Origin: Planctomycetaceae bacterium
GTDB taxonomy: Bacteria > Planctomycetota > Planctomycetia > Pirellulales > Pirellulaceae
NCBI GenBank assembly: GCA_002726515.1
Contig: PBTE01000054.1
Span: 1-50,533, forward strand
Length of the DNA stretch: 50,533 bases
Reading direction: 5' to 3'
The notes under the pieces were generated by a model that was given only the letters and a program-made list of their open reading frames with translations, ran no database searches and was not told where the DNA came from. Positions within the stretch are counted from its first letter, which is position 1. The number at the start of each line of letters is the position of its first letter. Made by a program: the position numbers and the translations under genes. This document shows, one piece after another, positions 17,578-27,054 of this stretch.

Positions 17578-18432
17578 GTGCGAGCGCGAATACGAAACAC
17601 CGAAATCTATTTTGATATTGACGGAGTCGGACTGGCCGCCGGATCCGACCGGATGGTACAACGGCCCGCTCTATTCCTGTTACACGGCGGCCCCGGCGGA
17701 GATCACTCCAGTTTCAAAACGCAACTTGCGCCGCTACGCGACACCGCACAACTGGTCTACATCGACCACCGCGGCTCCGGGCGCAGCAGCGCAGCCGACC
17801 CGGCAAGTTACACGCTGGACGAAAACATCCTGGATCTCGAAGCTCTGCGTGATTACCTGGGCCTGGAACACATCTCCGTCCTCGGCTTCTCGTACGGAGG
17901 CATGGTGGCCCAGGGATATGCAATCCGATTCCCGGATCGCGTCGAGAAGTTGATCCTTTCAGCGACTGCGCCCAGTTACCGTTTCATCAAGGAAGCGCAG
18001 CAAATTGTGGAACGTCTCGGAACACCCGAACAGCAACGTGTCTGCCAACGGTTATGGAACGCCACTTTTGAGAGTGAAAAACAGGTTCGGGAGTACTACC
18101 GCACCATGGGTCCGATGTACTCCAGGAAATTCAACGAAAGTAAATTCGAGCAGGGCTGGACCCGGGGAATTCGCAATTTCCAACAATTAAACTCGGGATT
18201 CGGCGGTTTTTTGAAAACGTTTGATTTCATTGATCGTTTGCCGGAGATCCACTGCCCCACGCTGGTGCTGGCCGGCGCCCATGATTGGATCTGCCCACCA
18301 AGCCAATCGAAGTTGATCGCCCGGAAAATCCGGAATGCTGAGCTGAAAGTATTTGCCAACAGCAGTCATCAGATTGCCCATGATGAACCGGAACGGTTTC
18401 TCCAGGTGGTGCGGAAATTTCTGACCGGCTGA
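17578..18432 (+). CDS. Alpha/beta hydrolase, proline iminopeptidase-like (S33)
   Basis: 284-residue hydrolase with GTG start at 17578 preceded by GAGGAA with 10-base spacing. Motifs: LLHGGPGGDHSSF (the HGGPG oxyanion loop of S33 peptidases), YIDHRGSGRS, GFSYGGMVAQGYA with the nucleophile Ser near residue 106, a catalytic Asp in AGAHDWICPP, and the His in NSSHQIAHDEP. The HGGPG and DHRGSGRS motifs are typical of prolyl iminopeptidase and its relatives, but other esterases share them, so a peptidase activity is only probable. No signal peptide is seen. It shares the operon of the SGNH hydrolase. Confidence 0.9.
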   Translation: MRARIRNTEIYFDIDGVGLAAGSDRMVQRPALFLLHGGPGGDHSSFKTQLAPLRDTAQLVYIDHRGSGRSSAADPASYTLDENILDLEALRDYLGLEHISVLGFSYGGMVAQGYAIRFPDRVEKLILSATAPSYRFIKEAQQIVERLGTPEQQRVCQRLWNATFESEKQVREYYRTMGPMYSRKFNESKFEQGWTRGIRNFQQLNSGFGGFLKTFDFIDRLPEIHCPTLVLAGAHDWICPPSQSKLIARKIRNAELKVFANSSHQIAHDEPERFLQVVRKFLTG

Positions 18433-19221
18433 ACCGGTGAAGTACTTGCCACACTGCACTTCAAAACCTCCGGTAGCGAACTGGGTGCGGCACAGTTCCC
18501 GGTCCCTGTCACCACAGGCCACGTGCTGGTACTGACAGTCGCCAGGCCAACGGGCCGTTCGAATGCCTCGAAGACCTCTCCCAGCGAATTCGCGCTCCCG
18601 GATCAACACCAGTGGAAATCACCGGAGAGGACGAGCGGCCAATTGGAATCGCCAGGAAACCGGAAAGGCGCCACTCCGTGACAGGATGCGTGCCACTGGA
18701 TCGATCACAATCGCTTGCTAGACACGCCCGTCGGGTGGCGGATGAGACTAAGTGATGGCAAAGTACTCGCCGGGTTATTGACGTGATCGCCGGACGATTG
18801 TGCAAATCTCTATATCCGGTGATGATTGATGTAAACCGAGGTGGGGTTTCCGGCAGTAGTCCCGATTCGGAAATCAGCGCTGGGCGAACCCAAAAAGCCT
18901 GCAACCCGCTCCGCGAAAAATACGGAACTGAGATTATCGGCTCAATTGGCGAATTGTTTAAAGGGTGGAGTTGGTACTGCTGGAGAGCGCCGACGCCCGA
19001 GTTCATTGGGCACAAGCGCGGCCGGTAATCGAAGCGGGCAAGCCGCTCTTGACCGACAAGTTCCGGAGCGGTAGCAGTTCCCAAACCACCAGCAGGAAAT
19101 GGTCCTCCGGCAGACGGTCCGACTTAGTCGATGCAAACTCTCGCCGGAGAGCGTCCAGGTTGCCCCTTCAGCAGGACGCCATCGTTTCAGAGAACAGCAA
19201 GACACAGGAACCGGCAATACT
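18433..19221. other. Gene-free 0.79-kb interval
   Basis: I see no gene here. The open frames on both strands are Ser/Arg-rich, lack domain features and have no Shine-Dalgarno site. No strong terminator or repeat was found. It lies between two convergent genes, so the length is unusual for this window; a decayed gene is possible but cannot be shown. Confidence 0.4.
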
Positions 19222-20004
19222 TCATGGTTTCAGCACAACACGCTGGTCCCACGACAGAAATTCCTTGATAAAGCTGGCGACCTCGTCGGCACCACCACCC
19301 AGCAGGCGCTCACCCTTTTGGGCAGTTGCCTTTTCCGGAGACCCCATTGCGCCGGTTGCAGTCAGCCGATGAAACCGTCCGGCCACCGTCACGCGGCCTC
19401 CCAGTTCCGAGTGGTAAAACGGTGAGTCGATTACCGGAGTCCCGACCCGGGCCTCATCCAGATGCACCAACTCCCCGGCAACGGCCAGCATCATCGAGGT
19501 TTCGTATTCACAGGCATGTGTCACAAACGGCGTCTCCAGGCCGTATGCCTCGGGTCCGTAGCCTGCCAGGTCCCAGTAATTCGTAAAGGCCAATAGCAGG
19601 CCGTCGACCTCGTCGCACGAGTTTGCCAACTCCGTGATGGCCACCGTGGCGGGCGCAGTATTGCCGCCATGGCCGTTTAACAACAGAATGCGACGAAAGC
19701 CGGCCCGCACGAAGCAGCGTACCGTCTGCTTCAGGACTTCAATGTACAACGTGTTGGGCAACGACACCGTCCCGGGAAAATCCAGATGATGGTCCGATGC
19801 CCCGATCCACAGCGTCGGTGTCAGCAACACCTGTTCGGGCAACTGTCGTTCAACCCGTTCGGCTACGTCGGTCAACAGGTACGTATCGGTCAACAGCGGG
19901 AGATGGTGCCCGTGCTGTTCCAGGGCTGCCACCGGACAAACCACCGCCACCTCGTCCTTGTTCAAAGCCTCGATATCCACCCACCGGTAGTCTCCGTATT
20001 TCAT
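19222..20004 (-). CDS. Creatininase-family amidohydrolase
   Basis: 260-residue metal-dependent amidohydrolase (creatininase/FAPy deformylase/mycofactocin MftE fold). The metal-binding motifs are present: EQHGHHLPLLTDT near residue 29 (Glu, His, Asp), NGHGGN near residue 110 (His) and THACEYETSMMLA near residue 166 (Glu). The substrate cannot be told: the family hydrolyses cyclic amides such as creatinine or amino-imidazole rings. No other creatinine catabolism genes are nearby. Same strand as the outer-membrane protein gene upstream but separated by 186 bases. Confidence 0.9.
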   Translation of the reverse strand: MKYGDYRWVDIEALNKDEVAVVCPVAALEQHGHHLPLLTDTYLLTDVAERVERQLPEQVLLTPTLWIGASDHHLDFPGTVSLPNTLYIEVLKQTVRCFVRAGFRRILLLNGHGGNTAPATVAITELANSCDEVDGLLLAFTNYWDLAGYGPEAYGLETPFVTHACEYETSMMLAVAGELVHLDEARVGTPVIDSPFYHSELGGRVTVAGRFHRLTATGAMGSPEKATAQKGERLLGGGADEVASFIKEFLSWDQRVVLKP

Positions 20005-20190
20005 CTATCAGTTCCCCCACACCTGTGAACAGTCAAAACGCCGATTGTTGCCTACCGGCATTCTACTGTTGGGGGCGGTGAGTGATAGCCAACCCGGCAG
20101 CCACCTTCCCGGCAGGAGTGCAGGGCTGCACCGGGTGCGTCGTGTGGTATCCGTGGACGACCAGCGGAGGTGGGCAACCATCCACAAAGC

Positions 20191-21384
20191 TCAGTAGGCT
20201 TTCGAGAAACTGGCTGCCAAAGCCCAATCGGTCTCCAGTTGGACACTTCGCAGATTTTGCACAACCGGGTGGGTGACTTCGAATTTGAGGCGTCGGCGTC
20301 CCGGCAACATGTACATCACCCCGTAACCCAAGTTGAGAAATTCCCCGCCTCGCATATCCGGGTCCGCCGTGCTGATCATGTTTGGATTCAACTCTGGATC
20401 GGCCCCGACGAAATTACTTCGCCAAAGTCCCTCGATCCGAAGCGTCAGCGCGAGTCTTTTATCATGGTCGAGGAGTTGGCTGAACCAGGCGTTCGCGCGA
20501 TACTCATTACCAACGCGATAATCGGAGTCGTTGATACCCATCGGAAGACCGAAACTGCCCTGCAATCCCAAGCTGCCACGTTCCCAGTAGGACCGGTAGG
20601 TGATAGCCGGCAAAGCATCCCACGTCCCGTGCCCCAGCCGCATCGAGTAGGGAAATTCGCCCGGCATACCCATCGGAATCGACGTGCGGTTGGCAATGTC
20701 GCCGGTGGGCGCGCTGAAGTGGAAGTTCACAATCCACTCGTCGCTGCTGCCGTTATAGACCCGCCACAGGGCGCCGAAATGCAGATCGCTGAAACCGCCG
20801 TTGCTGGTCGTGAAATCCGTGCCATCTCGCCGCAGGTGGTCCATCGTATTGACCATCCACATGGGCATGATGTAGGCGGTCACGTCGTCCGTCACACCCC
20901 GCATGAAGTGCAACATGTGCATCTCCATCGTCATGCGCAGTGGTGTTGCGACGTAAAAGTCCTGGGCAGGCACGCCCGGCGGCGTACCGATAAAGTCCAA
21001 CGACTGCTGGGGCGTGAGATTTCGCGTGCCTGCCCGGTTGCCTTGCATGAACATGTTCGAGTACTTGTACTCAAACATCCACCCGCCCGCTTTGTGGACG
21101 TGTTCCCCGACGAGAAACGCGGGGGCGTGCGTATCGACCCGCCCGCCCTTGATGCCTCCGTGACCACCCGCAGATTCACCACCTTGCTGCTGCCCGTCAG
21201 ACGCCCTGCCAAACTCGCTCCAACGCACCAGGTCAAACACCGAGTCCGAACCTAACGCTACGACCCGGGAAGAGGGGAGATTTACCGGCAACTGCGCCGA
21301 CGCAGCCTGAGAGAACAAAAACGTGGCCAGAATCATAACGGTGGACGCTTGGTGGTCCAGAAAACGCCGGCGGCGGCACTTCAT
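20191..21384 (-). CDS. Outer-membrane transporter-like barrel, metal-resistance type
   Basis: 397-residue protein. The ATG at 21384 is chosen because GGGAG (reading CTCCC at 21392-21396 on the + strand) lies 7 bases upstream, giving the signal peptide MKCRRRRFLDHQ...FLFSQAASAQ. The mature part resembles a family often annotated as transporter or MetA-like (phenol pathway) and found in metal-rich loci: GGWMFEYKYSNMFMQGNRAGT, many Met residues (LRMTMEMHMLHFM, MPMWMVNTMDHL), and SAPTGDIANRTSIPMGMPGEFPYSMRLGHGTWDALPAI. These Met-rich strands suggest soft-metal contact, such as copper, though no copper genes flank it. A beta-barrel in the outer membrane is inferred. Confidence 0.75.
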   Translation of the reverse strand: MKCRRRRFLDHQASTVMILATFLFSQAASAQLPVNLPSSRVVALGSDSVFDLVRWSEFGRASDGQQQGGESAGGHGGIKGGRVDTHAPAFLVGEHVHKAGGWMFEYKYSNMFMQGNRAGTRNLTPQQSLDFIGTPPGVPAQDFYVATPLRMTMEMHMLHFMRGVTDDVTAYIMPMWMVNTMDHLRRDGTDFTTSNGGFSDLHFGALWRVYNGSSDEWIVNFHFSAPTGDIANRTSIPMGMPGEFPYSMRLGHGTWDALPAITYRSYWERGSLGLQGSFGLPMGINDSDYRVGNEYRANAWFSQLLDHDKRLALTLRIEGLWRSNFVGADPELNPNMISTADPDMRGGEFLNLGYGVMYMLPGRRRLKFEVTHPVVQNLRSVQLETDWALAASFSKAY

Positions 21385-21633
21385 CTTCGAACTCCCAAAC
21401 CAGTGTGAGGACACACGTTAACATTTCGGCAGAACTGACGATAAAGCAGTAAAATCTGCTGCCGGCTTAATTTTAATCGCCAATCCGCCCCTGACACTGG
21501 ATTCTTTTTACCGCCAAACCCCGTTCCTCCCCATGCTACCCAAGCCACCCTTTCTTACTCGGATCTTAGCGCGCTTAAAAACGCGGAACGTGCTGACAGA
21601 AATTCTTTCTCGTGCACTGGGAAGAAATCGAAG

Positions 21634-23139
21634 CTAACCAAGCAATTCGGTGCGCAGTTGTCCACTCCCCGCAATAGGATTCGGTCGAGCGAGCCGGTCG
21701 GGTACCGTCGCCTGCGGGTCAATCCCCAGCAGGTGGTAGGTGGTCGCCAGGATATCTTTTGGTGACACCGGATTGTCAAGCACTTCACCTCCGTCGGGGG
21801 TCGTTTTACCCACGACCTTGCCTTGCGCGGTACCGCCACCCGCCAGGGCCACGGAATACGCGTTCGACCAGTGGTCACGTCCGCATCCCGGACGACTGGT
21901 GTCGATCTTCGGTGTCCGGCCATGTTCGCTCATCCAGATGACCAACGTCTCGTCCAACATGCCGCGCTGCCGCAGATCGTGAATCAGCGCCGGGTAGGTT
22001 TGATTAAAACCGGGCAACAACAGTTCCTTCATCCGGGGATAGTGAAAATTGTGCGTATCCCATGATCCGTTCTGGAATTGACCGAAACAGTCCCAATAAA
22101 CGGACACAAATCGCCCGCCCGCTTCGACAATTCGTCGTGCTGCCAGACACGACTGACCGAATAACGTCATGCCGTACGCCTCCCGGACTTTGCGAGGTTC
22201 GCGGCCGATGTCCAGGGCTTGGCGCATTTTGCTGGTCGTCAGCAGCGATAGTGCCATTTGTCTTCGCTTGCGGTACAAACCAAGCCGGTCACTTTCGTCC
22301 AACCACCGGCGAGAGCGGTCGAATTGAGCCAACAACGACCGCCGTACACGCAATCGCTCGATCGAAATATCCTGCAGCAATTCCGCGTTTCGCCCCATGT
22401 GAAACCGTCCATCCGGTGTAGTTCCGCCAAACGGGTTCTTGAATTGCTTCGCTTGGTCCGGAGTGTTTTTTGGCGCTACCCTGGTTCCCGGTCCGTCGAA
22501 GTCGGTCCAGACAGGATCGTATTCAGATCCTAAATACGCAGCAAAAACACCTCCGTTCACCGCTGGATTGTCTGTTTTTGAATTCACCAGCCAGGGCAGT
22601 CCGATGTTCCGGGGGATGTCAGGAACGGAATCCGGGCTTTGCTGCTCGTCCATGTAATCCACCACCGAACCGATGTAGGGCCATTGCCGGGTGTCGAAGG
22701 CATTGGTCTCCAGTTCCAGGAAGTATCTGGGCAACCCGGTCACGGCGTACGCCAGCGCGTGCAGGGGATACGGATGCGTCATGGACCGAATGACCGTCAA
22801 CTCGTCCACGACCTGGGCAACACCTGGTAACTGGTCACAAATATGCGTGCCGGGAACACTGGTGGCCATCGACTTGAACTCGCCTTGAATTTCTGCAGGT
22901 GCTTCCGGCTTGGGGTCGAAGGTCTCGTGGGAGGACGGAGAACCGTAAGGAAAAATCAGGATGCAGGATTTTGCTTTCCCGAACGACCTCGCAACATCGG
23001 CGCTCGTCGCCTGCACAGGACGATTTTGCAGAACGTCTGTAAGACTGATGCCCAGTGCCCCGAGGCCCCCGATCTGCAACAGGTCGCGGCGACTGATGCC
23101 ATCGCAAAGCTTCTTACTGGTTCCCTCAATGCGCAGCAC
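21634..23139 (-). CDS. DUF1501 protein with Tat-like leader
   Basis: 501-residue protein of the DUF1501 group, related to the alkaline-phosphatase/sulfatase fold and expanded in planctomycetes. The GTG at 23139 is chosen because AGGAG lies 8-9 bases upstream; the open frame before it has no such features. The leader has SRRDLLQIGGLGALGISLTDVL, a twin-arginine-like motif with a hydrophobic stretch, as usual for these proteins. Typical segments: KSCILIFPYGSPSSHETFDPKPEAP, GLPRYFLELE, LLTTSKMRQALDI, FGQSCLAARRIVEAGGRFVSVYWD, and DETLVIWMSEHGRTPKI with GRDHWSNAYSVALAGGG. No partner DUF1549 gene is adjacent here, unlike the second copy at 27 kb. Function unknown; a periplasmic metal-dependent role is guessed. 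Confidence 0.88.
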   Translation of the reverse strand: MLRIEGTSKKLCDGISRRDLLQIGGLGALGISLTDVLQNRPVQATSADVARSFGKAKSCILIFPYGSPSSHETFDPKPEAPAEIQGEFKSMATSVPGTHICDQLPGVAQVVDELTVIRSMTHPYPLHALAYAVTGLPRYFLELETNAFDTRQWPYIGSVVDYMDEQQSPDSVPDIPRNIGLPWLVNSKTDNPAVNGGVFAAYLGSEYDPVWTDFDGPGTRVAPKNTPDQAKQFKNPFGGTTPDGRFHMGRNAELLQDISIERLRVRRSLLAQFDRSRRWLDESDRLGLYRKRRQMALSLLTTSKMRQALDIGREPRKVREAYGMTLFGQSCLAARRIVEAGGRFVSVYWDCFGQFQNGSWDTHNFHYPRMKELLLPGFNQTYPALIHDLRQRGMLDETLVIWMSEHGRTPKIDTSRPGCGRDHWSNAYSVALAGGGTAQGKVVGKTTPDGGEVLDNPVSPKDILATTYHLLGIDPQATVPDRLARPNPIAGSGQLRTELLG

Positions 23140-23669
23140 GAGGAGATCTCCTGTTGCAGATGACCAATGGCGAAACAAACAAGTTTCCAGGTAAACCGCT
23201 AATGCAGAACGATTGTGTTCGTTCTCCCGCTTCATGTAACGACTGTCAGGCCCACATTGCGGCAGTACTGGCAACCCGACAAAACCAGCGCGGGTTCCTG
23301 CGAAAAAACGGGGCCCTTTTTTCGCTGCGCTGCTGTACTGCTCTGCTACAAATCCTAACTTCTCCCTGCGAGGGTTACAACATTTTAGAAGTCATTGCCA
23401 GGGATCGAGCGCCGTTTTTGAACTTCTTCTGGAACCCCTACGAGAAGAGTTTGCCGAGTTTCGTGGCGTTTGTACCTCGCAGCCACAAACGTCAGATGAA
23501 CGGCCAGCAGGTGACAAACAACAGCGTAGAACACGGCCTGCAGGTTCCTCAAAATGAGCCGTCACATCGCGTGACCCGGCCGCCGACTACTGATAACCGC
23601 CGCCCAGCCAGACGGCGGACAAAATCACTGGAAACAGTGTCATCCGCCGCGAAAAGATGTTTGCAAAAA
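23140..23669. other. Spacer between DUF1501 gene and tRNA-Sec
   Basis: No gene supported. An open + strand frame crosses this spacer and the tRNA but has no domain, and its last part is merely the tRNA read as codons. The left end should carry the promoter of the DUF1501 gene. Confidence 0.45.
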
Positions 23670-23768
23670 TGGCGGAAGTGCATGGGAATCGAACCCACCG
23701 GCCGCACGGGTACGCACGGCCCAACGGTTTTGAAGACCGCGGCCACCACCAGGCATGCAAGCACTTCC
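23670..23768 (-). tRNA. selC: tRNA-Sec (anticodon UCA)
   Basis: Suppressor tRNA that inserts selenocysteine at UGA. The 99-base gene on the minus strand begins GGAAGTGC, pairing with GCACTTCC for an 8-bp acceptor stem, followed by G and an encoded CCA. The anticodon loop is CTTCAAA, with UCA at 23731-23733, between GCGGT and ACCGT stems. The variable arm is long: GGCCGTGCG pairs with CGTGCGGCC (nine pairs, two wobble) around a TACC loop, the hallmark of tRNA-Sec; the T loop reads TTCGATT. This closely resembles Escherichia coli selC in layout. It implies SelA, SelB and SelD elsewhere in the genome. The D-arm pairing is less clear to my eye. Confidence 0.96.
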
Positions 23769-24523
23769 AGTTTTTGCTTCACGGCGTCTGTCAATCCACA
23801 ATGAATTCACCGCCGTTGTCACCAAGCTGATGTCGAGCTTCGACTATAGCATTTCTGTCCTATCCAACCAGTCGGGGGTTCTCCCGCAACCCCCGGTTCT
23901 ATTCAAGACGTACGCTTCAGGCTGACTTTGTGGGCATCCAACTTCCTAGCCCATCAAACCTCACGGACCCCGGGAGCCCACAACAAACATCCCGATCAAA
24001 CCGGTTGGAAAACAAGGCAACTCGCCGAACCGGGCTTGGTTCCGGGCATAGAATTGTGGCTGTCACGCGAAGGAAGCAAACCCGGAAAAGTGAAACCGGA
24101 AAGGGCCTCACGGCAAGGGGTTGTGACCGTGTGGAAAACACTGTGAGCCGCGCCGTTGTGTCGTGTACTCCCAGGCAGCAAAGGGTGGCACACCCTGCAC
24201 ACAACAGCCACCGTTGCTTGCCGGCGTTACAAACCGAGGACACAAAAGAAGTTGCGCAGACCGGGGCAAACCGCTTTTTCCCCCGATCCAAACAGGCCTT
24301 CGACACCTTCCACCGGGAGTGGTCAAACAGCACCTTGCTGATGGAGGCGGGCTGGCCTTTGGAAAAACTGTCATTTCGTGAAAAACTTACCATTTTTCCT
24401 GCAATTCCAGCGGGCGTCACACTGTTCGTCAGGACTGAAATTGCGTTGTAGAGCCAGTGCAAATCTGTTATACTGCCACTGCTATGCTGGAACGTCTGAA
24501 AACGGATTTTGGAGCCTTGGACC
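23769..24523. other. Gene-free interval upstream of tRNA-Sec and the DUF1549 gene
   Basis: No protein gene supported; overlapping Ser/Arg/Cys-rich frames on both strands look non-coding. It contains the strong hairpin at 23873-23895 and should hold the divergent promoters for the tRNA and the DUF1549-containing gene. Confidence 0.45.
23873..23895. repeat. 8-bp GC-rich hairpin 5' of tRNA-Sec
   Basis: CGGGGGTT at 23873-23880 and AACCCCCG at 23888-23895 pair perfectly around a 7-base loop. It is about 105 bases before the mature 5' end of the tRNA on the minus strand. No T-run follows on either strand, so intrinsic termination is doubtful. Confidence 0.45.
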
Positions 24524-26962
24524 GTGTGTTCTCTGTTAAAAAAACCTCTGTTTTTGGCAGTCTTGTGGGCTTGCTTGTGTGGGCCGGGACAACTGCTTTT
24601 GGCTGACTGGCAGGTGAGCCCTCATCAGATTGAACTTCGCCACCCCGAATCCTCGCAACAAGTAGTTGTCGGCACGAAGTCTTCCGATGAGCGTTCCCTC
24701 GATCTGACACGTCTGGTCGAATTCAGTTTCACCAACCCAGAAGTGGCAAGTATCGATGACCGCGGCCTGGTAAAGCCTTTATCGGACGGAGAAACCGAGC
24801 TGCGAATTCGGCACGACGGTCAGGAACAGCTTCTACCAGTTGTCGTCACCGCCTGGCAACAAATCGATTCTCCCTCGTTCTACCACGACATCATTCCTGT
24901 CCTTTCCAAGGCGGGCTGTAATTCGGGCCGCTGTCACGGTAAGGCTGAGGGGCAGAGGGGCTTTAAACTCAGTATTTTTGCCACGGATCCAGAGGCTGAT
25001 TACCAAGCCATCGCCCGGGACGGCATCGGAAGACGCGTCTGGGCAATTGCTCCCGAACAAAGCCTGGTGCTGCTGAAAGGTGCAGCAAAAATACCTCATG
25101 GCGGAGGAAAGTTATTCGCCCCTGACAGCGAACTCTGGCAGAAACTTCGTCGTTGGATCGCTTCAGGGACACCGCTTGACGAAACGACAGAGTCCCCGTC
25201 ACCCAGAGAAATCGTCCGTTTGATCCTCGAACCACAGCAGGTCATCCTGGACGGAGGCGGATCACAACAACTGCAACTCACCGCAATTGATCGCGCGGGT
25301 GAGCGTCACTGCGTCACGACCATGGGCACGTACGAATCGAATATGGAATCCATGGCAAGGGTGGATGGGCGTGGATTGATCGAGTCAAGTGACATGCACG
25401 GCGAGGCAGTGATCCTGGCGCGTTACATGAACAATGTGACGGTATGCCGAGTGACCCTGCCTCAAGTGGGAGTCACGGTGGAGCGTGCTCCCGAACACAA
25501 CTTCATCGACGGGCACGTCTGGGACAAACTTGAACGGCTCGGTTTTCAATCCAGTGCACTGGCAGACGATGCGACATTTCTGCGGCGGGGCTTTCTGGAC
25601 ACTATCGGAACACTGCCTACGACGGAGGAAGCCCGCCGGTTTCTGACCGACCCTTCCGCTGACAAGCGTTCCCACCTGATCGATCGGCTGCTTGAACGAA
25701 ATGAATACGCCGAATACTGGGCCATGAAATGGTTGGACCTGTTGCGTGCCGATCAGCGAAAAATTGGCGCCCAAGCCACTGTCGCTCTGCAACGCTGGTT
25801 ACGTCGGCAGTTCCGGGAAAATCGGCCTTTCGATCAAATCGCTTACGGGCTGGTGACGGCGCAGGGAAATCCACAGATGGAAGGCCCGGTTTCGTTCTAT
25901 TCAACTCTTGAAAAACCCGAAATCGCAGCACGTGAGATCAGCCAACTGCTGCTGGGGGTTCGAATTGAATGTGCCCAATGTCATCACCACCCCTCTGAAA
26001 AGTGGAGTCTGGCGGACTACTGGGCACTGGCCGGATTTTTCACCGGAGTAAAAAACAAAACAGTCCCCGGATTTGGCAACGTGCTTCTGTCCCGGGGCGG
26101 CAAAGACCTGGAGCATCCCCGTACCGGAGAAACACTGCCGGCCCGCGCGCTGGGAGCCGAACCGGTTGCCTTGTCCGACCAAGAAGACCGCCGTCGCGTG
26201 TTGGCCGATTGGATGATCAGCCACGACAATCCGTTCCTGGCCAAGACGATCGCCAACCGGCTGTGGTCCCACTACCTGGGACGGGGGCTGGTCGAGCCCA
26301 TCGATGATATGCGTGAAACCAACCCTGCCACCAACGAACCGTTGCTGGAGGCGCTGACTCAGCACATGCTCGATGTCGGCTTTGACTTGAAAGCTTTCAC
26401 GCGCACCCTGTTGCAGTCACGAACTTATCAACTGAGCCCGACGACCAATGCCAGCAATGCCAGCGACATGCAGAACTTTTCCCACGCCCTGCAAAAAACA
26501 ATCTCGGCCGAAGTGCTGCTGGATGCAATTTGCCAGGCAACCGGTGTTCCCGAGGAGTTCAACGGCTGGCCGGTGGGGTATCGCGCCATTCAGATCTGGG
26601 ATAACCGGATGCCCAGTTACTTTTTCCGGGTCTTTGGACGTCCGATTCGGGCCACCGTTTGCGAGTGCGAGCGTAGCGACCAACCCAGCATGTCCCAGGC
26701 ACTCCATCTGCTCAACGCACCGGAAATCACGCAGAAAATCACGCATCGTCACGGGCGTGCCCGTCGACTGGCTGAACAGATTGAATCATCCGATAAAATA
26801 TTAGAAGAACTTTATCTTTGCACACTATCCCGCCTTCCAAATCAAAAGGAACGTGATCTGATGTCGGCAGCGTTTTCCCACCACCAAAGCGACCACCGGG
26901 CTGCTGCCGAAGACATCCTCTGGGCCCTGCTCAACTCAAAAGAATTTACGGTCAACCACTGA
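24524..26962 (+). CDS. Secreted BIG2 / cytochrome-like / DUF1549-DUF1553 protein
   Basis: 812 residues, GTG start at 24524 with GGAG 9 bases upstream, followed by a signal peptide (CSLLKKPLFLAVLWACLCG...LLADWQ). Order: bacterial Ig-like BIG2 segment (about 20-115), a planctomycete cytochrome-like region with a single CxxxCH (CNSGRCHG near 138), a second Ig-like stretch (about 235-325), DUF1549 (about 330-520) with CAQCHHHP, a CxxCH haem-type motif, and DUF1553 (about 560-790) with NPFLAKTIANRLWSHYLGRGLV. Proteins of this kind are specific to planctomycetes and a few relatives; their function is unknown, but haem motifs suggest redox or complex-substrate degradation. First of a run with DUF1501 and PPC-domain genes. 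An alternative TTG start lies five codons upstream. Confidence 0.9.
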   Translation: MCSLLKKPLFLAVLWACLCGPGQLLLADWQVSPHQIELRHPESSQQVVVGTKSSDERSLDLTRLVEFSFTNPEVASIDDRGLVKPLSDGETELRIRHDGQEQLLPVVVTAWQQIDSPSFYHDIIPVLSKAGCNSGRCHGKAEGQRGFKLSIFATDPEADYQAIARDGIGRRVWAIAPEQSLVLLKGAAKIPHGGGKLFAPDSELWQKLRRWIASGTPLDETTESPSPREIVRLILEPQQVILDGGGSQQLQLTAIDRAGERHCVTTMGTYESNMESMARVDGRGLIESSDMHGEAVILARYMNNVTVCRVTLPQVGVTVERAPEHNFIDGHVWDKLERLGFQSSALADDATFLRRGFLDTIGTLPTTEEARRFLTDPSADKRSHLIDRLLERNEYAEYWAMKWLDLLRADQRKIGAQATVALQRWLRRQFRENRPFDQIAYGLVTAQGNPQMEGPVSFYSTLEKPEIAAREISQLLLGVRIECAQCHHHPSEKWSLADYWALAGFFTGVKNKTVPGFGNVLLSRGGKDLEHPRTGETLPARALGAEPVALSDQEDRRRVLADWMISHDNPFLAKTIANRLWSHYLGRGLVEPIDDMRETNPATNEPLLEALTQHMLDVGFDLKAFTRTLLQSRTYQLSPTTNASNASDMQNFSHALQKTISAEVLLDAICQATGVPEEFNGWPVGYRAIQIWDNRMPSYFFRVFGRPIRATVCECERSDQPSMSQALHLLNAPEITQKITHRHGRARRLAEQIESSDKILEELYLCTLSRLPNQKERDLMSAAFSHHQSDHRAAAEDILWALLNSKEFTVNH

Positions 26963-27054
26963 GGAACAGCGAATAACGACCGGTAACCCGTCCAAAACTT
27001 TACTCCGAACACTAACATCCATTTTCCTCCGGGATTTAACCAAGAGGTCACACG

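Noticed and set aside
18509..19084. 191-residue open frame in the gap after the S33-like hydrolase gene
   Set aside because: No domain or signal, poor composition and no ribosome binding site; overlapping frames of equal quality exist on the other strand.
20170..21255. 361-residue open frame on the + strand
   Set aside because: Antisense to the outer-membrane protein gene. His/Arg-rich without domains, as expected for a shadow.
23154..23804. 216-residue open frame on the + strand across the tRNA-Sec gene
   Set aside because: It runs antisense through the tRNA; its C-terminal part is the tRNA sequence read as codons. No domain, no ribosome binding site.
23917..24462. Overlapping 181- and 173-residue frames on both strands before the DUF1549 gene
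   Set aside because: Both are Cys/Ser/Arg/Thr-rich and neither resembles a protein; equal length on both strands points to lack of stops by composition.
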